This document shows, piece after piece, positions 18,308 through 25,908 of a stretch of 64,000 nt of DNA. The position numbers and the translations under genes are program-made. Origin of the DNA: Polyangia bacterium (lineage in GTDB: Bacteria > Myxococcota_A > Polyangia > Polyangiales > Polyangiaceae); NCBI GenBank assembly GCA_030426145.1, contig JAUHZF010000002.1, positions 30,901 to 94,900 of the forward strand, written 5' to 3'. A model generated the notes under the pieces. The model was not told the origin of the DNA, did no database searches, and was given only the letters and a program-made list of their open reading frames with translations. Position 1 is the stretch's first letter. Every line of letters starts with the position of its first letter.

Positions 18308-18346
18308 CCTTCGTTCCCCCCGCTCGGCAGGTATCACCACCGAACG

Positions 18347-18383
18347 ACGAAGCTCACCTCCCAGAGGTGAGCTTCGTTCGTTT
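18347..18383 (+). terminator. Intrinsic terminator after glyA
   Basis: A perfect 14-bp stem (ACGAAGCTCACCTC at 18347-18360, GAGGTGAGCTTCGT at 18364-18377) with a CCA loop is followed by a short T-rich tail. It lies 40 bp after the glyA stop and insulates the E2-glyA unit from the GTPase gene. Confidence 0.85.
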
Positions 18384-18448
18384 GTAATTCTCTTGTTACG
18401 ACGAATTGCCTTTGCAAAGCCTTGGCGGTTCGAAAGGATTGATCTGTC

Positions 18449-19675
18449 ATGGGGGAACTAGACAGACGCGCGATTGTCGCAGCCACGCCGACCGCACGGC
18501 AGCGTGGGGTGAACGTGGTCTACGACGGTGCCGCAGGCTCCGGAAAAACGGCGACCCTCCGACGGCTGTCGAAGCTCTTCGACACCGTGCACCGCAGCGA
18601 CGTGGTGAGCACGGACGAGTCACAGTCGCCGACCCAGTTCTTCGACTGGATGCGGGTGGACCTCTCGGCGGGCGACGCCGGCGACGTGCGGGTCCACTTC
18701 ATCACCGTGCCCGGTGGTGAATCGCACGAGCTGCGCCGGGACGCGCTCGTAGAGCTGGCCGATGCCGTCGTGTTCTTGGTCGAAAGCACCGTCGAGGGGG
18801 TGCTCGCGGCCAGGGCGCGCTACGCGAAACTGATGGCCAAGGTCGGTCCCCATGCGTTCGACCAGCGGGTCATCATCCAGGCCCATCAGCAGGATCGCAG
18901 CTCGGCGCTCGAGCCCGAGGACGTGCGCCGCTTGCTCGGCGGCCGTCCCCGCGTCGTCGCCACGAGCCTCGCCGACCCCGTGGGCGTGCTGGCAGCCGCG
19001 CGAGCCGCGATCGAGCTCGCGCTGGAGCACGGTCCCATGCGCGAACAGACCATCGACCCGGGGGAGCTGATGAGGCTCCTGGTCCGCATGGAGAACGACG
19101 CCCCCGGCGCGGGCCGAACGCTCGTACCGCCGGGGCACGACGAAGCGATGCCCCGCCCGCGTCCCGGCGCACCACGCCACCGACGCTCAGCTCCGGACCT
19201 CGAACCGGCCCGACCACAGTACGCATCGGGCGTTCGCCCACTGCGGAGGCAACCTTCCGTCGCCCCTCGCGCCGACACCCGACACAAGACCTCCACCACC
19301 ATCTCGAAGCGCATCGAGACGGCACTCGTGAAGGCGGTCGACCTCGATGGAGTCATCGGCGCCGCCCTCGTCGACTACGCGAGCGGCGAGATCCTCGGCA
19401 TGCACTGCGTCGACTACGGGACCTTCGACATCGCGCTCGCAGCTCAGACCTCGCGACAGGTGGTGAGCTCGAAGATGGCCCTCATCGCGCAACTCGGGTT
19501 GCGCGACGAGATCGAGGACATGGTCGGGACGACCAAGACGCAGTTCCACCTCCTGCGACCCCTCGAGCGTATGGGCACGCTCTTCTTGTTCGTGGCCGTG
19601 GAGCGAACGGCGGCGCTGAAGCCCATCCGCGAACAGCTCACGCAGATCGAACGTGAGCTGTCCGGGGACGCATGA
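18449..19675 (+). CDS. MglA-like small GTPase fused to a roadblock domain
   Basis: A 408-residue cytosolic protein. Residues about 20-195 are a Ras-like domain of the MglA/SRPRB type: P-loop GAAGSGKT (27-34), FFDWMRVDL in the switch I region, and VPGG (87-90) where MglA has VPGQ. The NKRD-like G4 is replaced by HQQD (146-149). A basic Pro/Arg linker (about 215-280) leads to a roadblock/LC7 domain (about 285-408). That domain clearly resembles the roadblock of the neighbouring REC-DUF4388 protein (shared FDI, VDY/VDF, LLRPL/LIRPL, FLFVA/FLYLA). In Myxococcus, MglB roadblock dimers are the GAP of MglA, so this is a candidate cis GTPase-roadblock unit. An AAAGGA site precedes the ATG. It converges on the next gene with a 7-bp gap. 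Confidence 0.85.
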   Translation: MGELDRRAIVAATPTARQRGVNVVYDGAAGSGKTATLRRLSKLFDTVHRSDVVSTDESQSPTQFFDWMRVDLSAGDAGDVRVHFITVPGGESHELRRDALVELADAVVFLVESTVEGVLAARARYAKLMAKVGPHAFDQRVIIQAHQQDRSSALEPEDVRRLLGGRPRVVATSLADPVGVLAAARAAIELALEHGPMREQTIDPGELMRLLVRMENDAPGAGRTLVPPGHDEAMPRPRPGAPRHRRSAPDLEPARPQYASGVRPLRRQPSVAPRADTRHKTSTTISKRIETALVKAVDLDGVIGAALVDYASGEILGMHCVDYGTFDIALAAQTSRQVVSSKMALIAQLGLRDEIEDMVGTTKTQFHLLRPLERMGTLFLFVAVERTAALKPIREQLTQIERELSGDA

Positions 19676-19682
19676 GCTGTCG

Positions 19683-20048
19683 CTAGAGCTGGAGCTCCTT
19701 CTCGTAGGAGGTCAGCTGGTGCCGGGCCATGCCGAGGTTGCCTCGCTTTCGATCGATGGCGAGGTAGAGGAACAGGTTGCCGATCGAGCTGAGCGGTCGG
19801 ATGAGGTGATACTGCGTGTCGAGGGAGATGAGGATGTCCTCGATCCCGCCCTCGAGCTTGAGGCTCTGCATGACGTTGAACTTCGAGCGCACCACCTGGG
19901 TGTTGCCGCTCGCTGCGACGTCGATATCGAAGGCCGAGTTCGTGTTGCGAGTACCCAGGGTCATTCCGCTCTCGAAGTCGACCAGCGCTACGGCAAAGGC
20001 GCCTTCAATGGTCATGCACTTGTCCAGGATCTCGTTGACGTTCGACAT
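19683..20048 (-). other. Possible internal translation product: roadblock domain alone
   Basis: The ATG at 20048-20046 (residue 274 of the full protein, MSNVNEILD) is preceded by AAGGAG (20062-20057) at the ideal 8-nt spacing, better than the site of the full-length start. Initiation here would give a free 121-residue roadblock protein in the same frame. It may be a real second product or a relic of two genes that fused. Confidence 0.45.
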
Positions 20049-20867
20049 ATTCCACTCTCCTTGTGCTCCCGCCGTGTGAGGCGAGGCTGTGATGTTCTCG
20101 AGCGACGACGCTGCGACGTCGCTGAAGTCAAATCCGTCCTCCTCGTGGAAGGATGCGATCTCTCCCTCTTCGCTTGCGCGCTCATCCCCCCGAACTGCCG
20201 CCTCGAGCAAGAGCTCCATGACCGGCATTTGGATGTTGGGGGAGACATCGAGCTTGTTCGACTCGAGGAAGATCGCAGGCTGGGCCCAGGTCGCGATCTC
20301 GAAGACCGCATCGTGCCCCAGCATCTCGCCATGCGCGGCGTACTCGAGCACGCCCTCGTCGAAGGCGAGAAGGCCGTGGCCCTCGGGACCCACCACCCGC
20401 ACCGTGCAGGTGGCGCGCTCCATGGACAGAAGCTGTAGAAACCCCTGCAGGGTCACGCCGTTGATGGCGTTGGCTTCGGGCTGCTCGAGCACCCACCCGA
20501 TGACGTCGACGAGGGTGGTGAGGTCGACGGGCTTCTCCATGTAGGCAACCACCCCGAACCCTTGGGCGTCCCGGGCGATCTCGACATTGCCGTGCGCGGT
20601 GACGAGCACCGTAGGCACATAGGCCCCCCGCCGTTGCAGGTCCGAGAGAAGCTCGAAGCCGCTCATGACCGGCATGCGCACGTCGGCCACCATGGCGTGG
20701 ATCTTTCGCTCGTCGATCAGATCGAGCGCCTCTTGGCCGTTGCCGGCTTCGTGGATGCGAAGCTCGGGCATCCTGCTTCGCATCGTGTCTGCAATGCTGG
20801 CGCGAAACAGAGGCTCGTCGTCCACGATGAGCAGACCCTTGCCTGCGTTGCTAGATGAGCCTCCCAC
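19683..20867 (-). CDS. Response regulator with DUF4388 and roadblock domains
   Basis: A 394-residue protein starting at GTG. A REC domain (about 10-130) has phosphoacceptor Asp62 in VADVRMP and the acidic pair DDE at 16-18. A DUF4388/PATAN-like module follows (about 134-255, from INGVTLQGFLQLLSME). An acidic linker leads to a roadblock/LC7 domain (274-394). It has no DNA-binding output, so phosphorylation probably controls a roadblock interaction with a GTPase. The obvious candidate is the convergent GTPase-roadblock protein. Upstream lie a GG-N10-GC promoter and three palindromes. An in-frame ATG with an excellent Shine-Dalgarno sits exactly at the roadblock boundary. Confidence 0.9.
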   Translation of the reverse strand: MGGSSSNAGKGLLIVDDEPLFRASIADTMRSRMPELRIHEAGNGQEALDLIDERKIHAMVADVRMPVMSGFELLSDLQRRGAYVPTVLVTAHGNVEIARDAQGFGVVAYMEKPVDLTTLVDVIGWVLEQPEANAINGVTLQGFLQLLSMERATCTVRVVGPEGHGLLAFDEGVLEYAAHGEMLGHDAVFEIATWAQPAIFLESNKLDVSPNIQMPVMELLLEAAVRGDERASEEGEIASFHEEDGFDFSDVAASSLENITASPHTAGAQGEWNMSNVNEILDKCMTIEGAFAVALVDFESGMTLGTRNTNSAFDIDVAASGNTQVVRSKFNVMQSLKLEGGIEDILISLDTQYHLIRPLSSIGNLFLYLAIDRKRGNLGMARHQLTSYEKELQL

Positions 20868-20879
20868 ACCCTCACGCTA

Positions 20880-20895
20880 CGCAACGTATAGTCCA
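20880..20895 (-). promoter_or_regulatory. Candidate sigma-54 promoter of REC-DUF4388-roadblock gene
   Basis: On the minus strand the element reads TGGACTATACGTTGCG. The invariant GG (-24) and GC (-12) are exactly 10 bp apart, with TGG and TTGC matching consensus. It places transcription start near 20869, only about 2 nt before the GTG, so the mRNA would be nearly leaderless. An overlapping weaker sigma-70 reading (TTGAGG, 17 bp, TATACG) is also possible. Confidence 0.6.
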
Positions 20896-20938
20896 TGTCA
20901 AAAGGGGCCTCAACTAACTGAAATGTCGTACATCTGCC

Positions 20939-20984
20939 GCTCAATATGAGCCTAGCCGCTCAATTTGAGCGCTCAATCTGAGCG
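20939..20984 (-). promoter_or_regulatory. Three GCTCA-N3-TGAGC palindromes, putative activator sites
   Basis: Copies are GCTCAATATGAGC (20939-20951), CGCTCAATTTGAGCG (20957-20971) and CGCTCAATCTGAGCG (20970-20984). Relative to the predicted start site they centre near -76, -95 and -108, a usual range for enhancer-binding proteins. The third overlaps the stop codon of the sigma-54 activator gene. Confidence 0.8.
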
Positions 20985-22301
20985 ACCGCGGTAGCTCGTG
21001 AGGCGCCGGCGCAGCGTCGCCACCGAGATCCCGAGGGCCACCGCGGTGCGGTCGCGGCGGCCGCCGAACTGGTCGAGGGTGCGCAAGATGTGACGGCGCT
21101 CGACCTCTTCGAGCGGGAGCGGCTCGTCGGTGGGGGTTGGGGATGGCCTCGCGCCCCGCGCCACGATGAAGCGACTCGGTCGGAGCGTTGCGCCGTCGGC
21201 CAGCAGGAGCGAGCGCTCGAGCACGTTCCGCAGCTCGCGGATGTTGCCCGGCCACGGATAGCGCGCCAGCGCCTCGAGCTCACCGTCGGCGAGCTCGGCC
21301 GCGGGTCGCCCTTCCGCGCGCTGGGCGGCGAGGATGTCTCGCACGAGCGCTTCGAGATCTTCCAAGCGGTCGCGAAGCGGAGGCAGCGTGACGCTCAACA
21401 CGTCGAGCCGGTACAGCAGGTCGGCGCGGAATTCCTTCCGCTCGGCGGCCTCCTCGAGCGAGACGTGGCTCGCGGCGAGGATCCGCACGTCGACCTTCAT
21501 CTCGCGCTGCGCCCCGACCCGACGCACGCGCCCTTCTTCGATGACCGACAGCAGCGTGGCCTGCGCGGCCAATGGGAGCTCGCCGATCTCATCCAGAAAC
21601 AGCGTGCCTCCGGTCGCAAGCTCGAAGAGACCGGGACGTGTCGTGGCCCCGGTAAAAGCCCCCTCGACGCTTCCGAAGAGCTCGGCCTCCACGAGGTTGG
21701 CGGGGATGGCGCCGCAGTTGACGGAGACGAAGGGTCCATCTGCGACCGAGCTCGCGTCGTGGATCGCGCGCGCGAGCCGCGTCTTTCCCGTTCCGGTCTC
21801 TCCCCCGATGAGGATCGGCGAGGGACGCTGGGCGGCTCTCAGGGCCAGGTCGATGGTCTCCGCGAGGGCAGCATTGGCCGTCTCGATGCCGGCCGTGTCG
21901 AGGCGCTGACGGTGAGCGAGGCTCGCGGCGCGCTCGAGGACGGAGGATTTGACGCAGCGGTGAATGACGAAGCGGAGCTGTGGCAGATCCACCGGCTTGA
22001 TGAGGTAGTCGTGAATGCCCCCATCGAGCCCGAGGAGGGCATCTCCCATGTCGGCCTTGCCCGTCACCATGATGATCGGCACCCGCTGGGTCGCGGTGAG
22101 GCGGGCGGCGAGCTCGAGCCCGGTGCCATCGGGCAGATGCTGGTCGAGCGTGATCGCATCCCACCTCGCCTCCCGAAGGCATTGCTCCGCGGTCGCACAG
22201 TCGGGGGCCACCTCCACCGTGAGGTCGTCCGGCGCGAGGTAGTCCCGTACCGAGCTCGTGAAGAGCTCGTCGTCGTCTACGAGCAGAACGCGCCGGGTCA
22301 T
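20973..22301 (-). CDS. NtrC-family sigma-54-dependent response regulator
   Basis: A 442-residue activator with three complete modules. The REC domain has phosphoacceptor Asp53 (TLDQHLPDG). The AAA+ domain has Walker A GETGTGKT (167-174), the sigma-54 contact loop GAFTGA (214-219) and Walker B LFLDEI (234-239). A Fis-type helix-turn-helix is at the C-terminus (DRTAVALGISVATLRRRL). The start overlaps the stop of the histidine kinase gene by 4 bp (ATGA), so they form a cognate pair. The palindromes and GG-N10-GC promoter directly downstream of it suggest that the adjacent REC-DUF4388-roadblock gene is a target. Confidence 0.95.
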   Translation of the reverse strand: MTRRVLLVDDDELFTSSVRDYLAPDDLTVEVAPDCATAEQCLREARWDAITLDQHLPDGTGLELAARLTATQRVPIIMVTGKADMGDALLGLDGGIHDYLIKPVDLPQLRFVIHRCVKSSVLERAASLAHRQRLDTAGIETANAALAETIDLALRAAQRPSPILIGGETGTGKTRLARAIHDASSVADGPFVSVNCGAIPANLVEAELFGSVEGAFTGATTRPGLFELATGGTLFLDEIGELPLAAQATLLSVIEEGRVRRVGAQREMKVDVRILAASHVSLEEAAERKEFRADLLYRLDVLSVTLPPLRDRLEDLEALVRDILAAQRAEGRPAAELADGELEALARYPWPGNIRELRNVLERSLLLADGATLRPSRFIVARGARPSPTPTDEPLPLEEVERRHILRTLDQFGGRRDRTAVALGISVATLRRRLTSYRGRSD

Positions 22302-23770
22302 GGTTGCTCGAAAGACAGGGTGACGCGGGTGCCCACACCATCTTCAGACGTCACGCCCATGGTCCCGTTCATCTGGGCGACGAGGCGCTGCGTGATGACC
22401 ATCCCGAGGCCGGTGCCGTGGGACTTGGTGGTGTTGAAGGGCTGGAACAGTCGCTCGAGCTGCTCGTGGGTCATGCCGGAGCCGTTGTCTTCGACCACGA
22501 TCTGAACCTCGTCTCCTGAAGGCGAGACGGCGAGTGAGATCTCGGGCTCGTCCCGCCCCTGGAGCGCATCGGCGGCGTTGGTGATGAGGTTCAGCAGCAC
22601 CTGGTGCAGCGCCCTGGGATCGCCCCGCATCGACAGGTCGGCGGCGGCGAGCGCGACCCGTAGCGAGATCGACCGCCGCACCATCTCGTCTTGGATGAGG
22701 GGGAGAAAGCCGACGAGAAACTCCGAAATCGAGATGGTCTCGAGGCGGAGGTAGCTGCCCGGATGCACGCTCTTGAGGGCGCCGAGGAGGTACTCCATGC
22801 GGCTCACCTCGGCGGTCATGCGGTCGATGTAGCTCTCGAGCTTGTCGGCGGGGAAGGTCGCGAGGTTCTGCTTCACGACCGTGAGCGCCGACTTGAGCGA
22901 GTTGACCGGATTGCCCAGCTCGTGGCGAAGCCCCGCAAAGATGTAGCCGGTGTTCTCGGTCATGTTGAGCGCCGATGCGACGGCCTCGATGCGACGCTCC
23001 TGGGTGCGATCGCGGCCCACGAGGACGATGCCCGTATTGCCCTCGTAGCTCAGTTGCATGAGCGAGGTCTCGATGGTGAGGACCTGCCCCCGCGCGTTCA
23101 CGATGGGTAGCTCGCCCTGCCAGCTGCCGCCCGGCTCGAGCCCCTCGATGACGCGAAGCAAGGCCCCCCCTTCGACGGCGGGCTGAAAGAACGGAAGCCG
23201 GGAGAGATAGCTCCCCATCAAGAACCGCCGCGACTCGCCCGTGAGCCGCGCCAGCGCGGGGTTGACGTACTGAACCGTCAGCGCCGGGCTGAGGATGAGC
23301 ACGATCTCCTGAAGGCTGTCGAAGGCCGCCTCGAGCCGCTGCGCGAGGCGCTCGTTGTGACGGACCTCGGTCACGTCGCGTTGCACGCCAACGAACTTGG
23401 TGACCTCGCCGTCCAGGTCGTAGACCGGTTGCGCGTACCACTGGACGACGAACTCCTCGCCGTTCTTGCGGTAGTTCACGGTCTCGCCGGAGAAGACCTC
23501 GCCCGCAACCAGCTGTCGCTTCAGCCTCGCGAGCACCTCACGGTCGGTCTTGGGCCCCTGCAGCATGCGTGGGGTGCGGCCGACGGCGTCTTCGAAGGAG
23601 AAGCCCGTCAGCTTGGTGAAGGCCTCGTTGACGTAGAGGATCCGAGGTCCAGGCCGCTCGAGGAGGGTCTCGGTGATGAGAATGCTCTCGTCGGCGGCAT
23701 CGACGAAGGACCGAAGCTCGGCATCGCTCACCGCCTCCAAGGCTTCGGATGGAATGGACGAACGCGCCAC
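22298..23770 (-). CDS. PAS-PAS sensor histidine kinase
   Basis: A 490-residue kinase with no membrane segments, so a cytosolic sensor. PAS1 (about 20-135) has the LOV-like block GRTPRMLQG (64-72). In photoactive LOV domains the fourth position is the flavin-bonding Cys (GRNCRFLQG); here it is Pro. PAS2 covers about 145-260. The DHp box has His283 in RHELGNPVNSL, a pattern of the NtrB-like HK4 group. The HATPase_c domain has N (LLNLITNAADAL), G1 (DNGSGM) and G2 (GTGLGM) motifs. It is co-transcribed with the sigma-54 activator. The GTG start lies in the arm of a 12-bp inverted repeat. Confidence 0.93.
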   Translation of the reverse strand: MARSSIPSEALEAVSDAELRSFVDAADESILITETLLERPGPRILYVNEAFTKLTGFSFEDAVGRTPRMLQGPKTDREVLARLKRQLVAGEVFSGETVNYRKNGEEFVVQWYAQPVYDLDGEVTKFVGVQRDVTEVRHNERLAQRLEAAFDSLQEIVLILSPALTVQYVNPALARLTGESRRFLMGSYLSRLPFFQPAVEGGALLRVIEGLEPGGSWQGELPIVNARGQVLTIETSLMQLSYEGNTGIVLVGRDRTQERRIEAVASALNMTENTGYIFAGLRHELGNPVNSLKSALTVVKQNLATFPADKLESYIDRMTAEVSRMEYLLGALKSVHPGSYLRLETISISEFLVGFLPLIQDEMVRRSISLRVALAAADLSMRGDPRALHQVLLNLITNAADALQGRDEPEISLAVSPSGDEVQIVVEDNGSGMTHEQLERLFQPFNTTKSHGTGLGMVITQRLVAQMNGTMGVTSEDGVGTRVTLSFEQP

Positions 23771-23797
23771 CGAACCAAAGTATCAGTGGCGCGTTCG
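23759..23797 (-). promoter_or_regulatory. 12-bp inverted repeat covering histidine-kinase start codon
   Basis: Arms CGAACGCGCCAC (23759-23770) and GTGGCGCGTTCG (23786-23797) are perfectly complementary around a 15-nt spacer. In the minus-strand transcript the second arm begins with the GTG start codon. The spacer includes a GATACT that could serve as a -10 for a leaderless message. It could be an operator, an RNA hairpin hiding the start, or a terminator for the upstream lipoprotein gene (no U-tract). Confidence 0.7.
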
Positions 23798-23816
23798 CTT
23801 GGTATCCAGACTTGTC

Positions 23817-23831
23817 GGGTGAGGCTCACCC
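23817..23831. repeat. Palindrome after lipoprotein stop
   Basis: GGGTGAGGCTCACCC is a perfect 7-bp dyad with one central base, 15 bp beyond the stop of the PQPGAY lipoprotein gene. No T-run follows on either strand, so a terminator role is uncertain. Confidence 0.4.
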
Positions 23832-23845
23832 CTCTGGAAGGAGGC

Positions 23846-24652
23846 TCAGCGCACGTAGACGCGGCCGGCGGCCAAGCCCGAACCGCTGCGCGCTTCGTAG
23901 ATGACCTTCACGTTGGCGCCGACGGGGAGCTGCCAGGTGTAGCAGGGCTTGATCGACGCGTTGGAGCCGGTGCGCTTGTCCTCGGCCAAGACTGGGTTCT
24001 GCACGCCGGGGATGGGCTGCAGCATCACGAAGCTGATGTGCATCTCCTGGACCCCCGCGCCGACCGCCACCGCGCCGTAGCACTTGCCGGGCTGCATCTG
24101 GAAGGTCTGCTCGAGGACCTGTCCCTGCTGGAAGTTGCCCGCGATGACGTCGGTCATGGGCTGCATGCCCGCCATCTCTTGCTGCGCAAAGACGCCAAAG
24201 GCTGCATTGAGCGGGGCGGAGGGCGCAGGCAGCACCTGAGCCATGTTTCCACCACCACCCGGCTGCGGGGCCGGCGGCACGCCGGGCTGAGGCGCCGGAG
24301 GCTGGGTGCCCGGCTGCGGCTGCGGCTGCGGCAGGCCCGGGATCGGGAACGGGAAGCCGCCAGGCTGCGGGGCCGGCTGAGGCTGAGCACCGGGCTGCGG
24401 GGCCGGCGGGTAGGCGCCGGGCTGCGGGGCCGGCGGGTAGGCGCCAGGCTGCGGCACCGGCTGCGGGTAGGCCCCGGGCTGCGGGTAGGCACCCGGCTGC
24501 GGGTAGGCACCCGGCTGCGGGTAGGCGCCCGGCTGCGGCGGGTACTGCTGCGGGTAGGGCTGCGGCTGCTGCTGCTCACGGGGGCACCCCATGAGGGCGG
24601 TGGCAGCCAAGGCGGCGATGGCGAGGGTCTTGAACCCAGCGTGGTGGACCAT
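23846..24652 (-). CDS. Lipoprotein with Pro-Gln-Gly-Ala-Tyr repeats
   Basis: A 268-residue lipoprotein (ATALMGC lipobox). Residues about 26-140 are low-complexity, built from PQPGAYP and PAPQPG units repeated many times, probably a flexible wall-spanning stalk. The C-terminal ~125 residues form a folded domain with two cysteines (GKCYGAVAVG, KPCYTWQLP). This domain matches the neighbouring 24864-25466 protein in order and in several blocks, so the two are paralogues. No function is known. The next gene downstream is the histidine kinase, 75 bp away. Confidence 0.8.
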   Translation of the reverse strand: MVHHAGFKTLAIAALAATALMGCPREQQQPQPYPQQYPPQPGAYPQPGAYPQPGAYPQPGAYPQPVPQPGAYPPAPQPGAYPPAPQPGAQPQPAPQPGGFPFPIPGLPQPQPQPGTQPPAPQPGVPPAPQPGGGGNMAQVLPAPSAPLNAAFGVFAQQEMAGMQPMTDVIAGNFQQGQVLEQTFQMQPGKCYGAVAVGAGVQEMHISFVMLQPIPGVQNPVLAEDKRTGSNASIKPCYTWQLPVGANVKVIYEARSGSGLAAGRVYVR

Positions 24653-24797
24653 GGGGGACTCCGATGACGAGTGAATCAGGGGGGCTCAACAGTGAGACGG
24701 GTGAACCGGGCAGTCATTGGCCCGGACCCCTCACGTCAGCAAGTTAGAGACGGGGTGCGACGGACCGGCCGCACCGTAGCTTCGCGCATCTTCCCCA

Positions 24798-24860
24798 GAG
24801 GCCAACTAAATTCTGGCCCCTGGGCAAAGACCTGCGGCGAAAAAGCCACGGTGGCCGGAA
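24798..24860 (-). terminator. Candidate terminator hairpins after lipoprotein gene
   Basis: Reading leftward from the stop, a short GCCA/TGGC hairpin is followed directly by TTTTT (about 24840-24858). A larger near-perfect dyad, CCCAGAGGCCA against TGGCCCCTGGG, lies beyond it (24798-24828). The rest of the 211-bp gap to the next gene shows nothing further. Confidence 0.4.
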
Positions 24861-24863
24861 GCG

Positions 24864-25466
24864 TCAGTTGCTGGCGTAGGCCTGGGCCGCGACCGGGCCG
24901 GAGCCCGCATTGACCTTGATCTCGACGACAGCCGCGAGCGGGACGTTGAGGCCCGGCACGAGGTTGAACTTGTAACAGTTCTGCCCGGCGCCGATGCTGC
25001 CGTTGAGACCGATGTCGGCATCCTGCGCGAGGATGGTGTTGGCGAAGGGCGCCAACAGCGGGTTGGCCTGGGCCTCACCGAGGTTGGGCTTCAACACCAC
25101 GTCGATGTCGGTCACGTTCGGGAACGAGCCGGCCAAGACCGTGTAACAACGGTTGGGCTGGATGGTGATGGGCATCTTCACGACCTGCCCCTCAGCCGCC
25201 CGCTCACAGATGAAGGCGCCCTCGGCCTTCATGCCGGCCTTGAGCTCCTTCTTCTCGCGCGACTGGATGGCCGTCTGCAACGCAGCCGTCATCGTCGCAT
25301 CGCACGGGCCCGTATCGACGGTGGGCTCGGTCGGCGGTGCGGGCTCGACGGGAGCCGGCATCGTCGCCGTGGCGGTGGGCATGGGGGTTTGGGGCGGATC
25401 CTTCGGATCGCTCGAACAACCGAGGACACCCAGCAGGGCGACGGCGACGGTGAGATTTCGACGCAT
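24864..25466 (-). CDS. Lipoprotein, paralogue of the repeat lipoprotein
   Basis: A 200-residue lipoprotein (LLGVLGC lipobox, then a Pro/Thr linker to about residue 50). The folded part has three cysteines near ICERA, NRCYTVL and QNCYKFNL and ends with a strand-rich segment (VPLAAVVEIKVNAGSGPVAA). This aligns with the end of the neighbouring 23846-24652 protein (VKVIYEARSGSGLAAGRVY). It has a strong GGAGGT ribosome-binding site. It lacks the PQPGAY stalk. Function unknown. Confidence 0.8.
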   Translation of the reverse strand: MRRNLTVAVALLGVLGCSSDPKDPPQTPMPTATATMPAPVEPAPPTEPTVDTGPCDATMTAALQTAIQSREKKELKAGMKAEGAFICERAAEGQVVKMPITIQPNRCYTVLAGSFPNVTDIDVVLKPNLGEAQANPLLAPFANTILAQDADIGLNGSIGAGQNCYKFNLVPGLNVPLAAVVEIKVNAGSGPVAAQAYASN

Positions 25467-25523
25467 GGTGTGGCATTACCTCCTTCGCGAGGCGAGGTCA
25501 TACCACGGCCTGCCACCCGACCG

Positions 25524-25844
25524 TCAGCCCACCGCGTCGTGGCAGGCCTTCACGGCGCGCGCGCTCACCCTCCGGATGGAGGGGCGTGCGGGCATGAAGC
25601 GGTCTTCGCCGAAGACGCTACGCACCCCGGCCTTGCTGCCTTTTCGCCGTTTCACTTCCAGCTTGGTGAAGCCGGGGATGGTGAAAACACCGCTCCGGCG
25701 GAGCTGTCGGTAACCCACCGTACGTAGCGCCTCGAGGACCTCCACCACCTGCCGACGATTGATGTCGGTACTGGTTTCCTTGACGAGCGCCTGGATGAGC
25801 TCGGCCTTGGTCAGAGATCGCTTGCGGGTCTTCGCGGTTGCCAT
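25524..25844 (-). CDS. HU/IHF-family DNA-binding protein, divergent
   Basis: A 106-residue protein with the HU N-terminal helices (SLTKAELIQALVKETSTDI, then RQVVEVLEALRTVGYRQL). The first strands carry FTIPGFTKLEVKRRKG, where canonical HU has GFGTF. The beta-arm Arg-Asn-Pro tip is not recognisable: the segment reads KAGVRSVFGEDRFMPARPS. The lysine/arginine content is high and a C-terminal helix is present. DNA bending is likely, but arm intercalation may differ. A perfect AGGAGG lies 5 nt before the ATG. Confidence 0.85.
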   Translation of the reverse strand: MATAKTRKRSLTKAELIQALVKETSTDINRRQVVEVLEALRTVGYRQLRRSGVFTIPGFTKLEVKRRKGSKAGVRSVFGEDRFMPARPSIRRVSARAVKACHDAVG

Positions 25845-25908
25845 GGGCGCCTCCTGGTCACGTCGCCGACGGATCTGGCGGCGAGGGAGCCCGCGAAGCT
25901 ACCACGAC

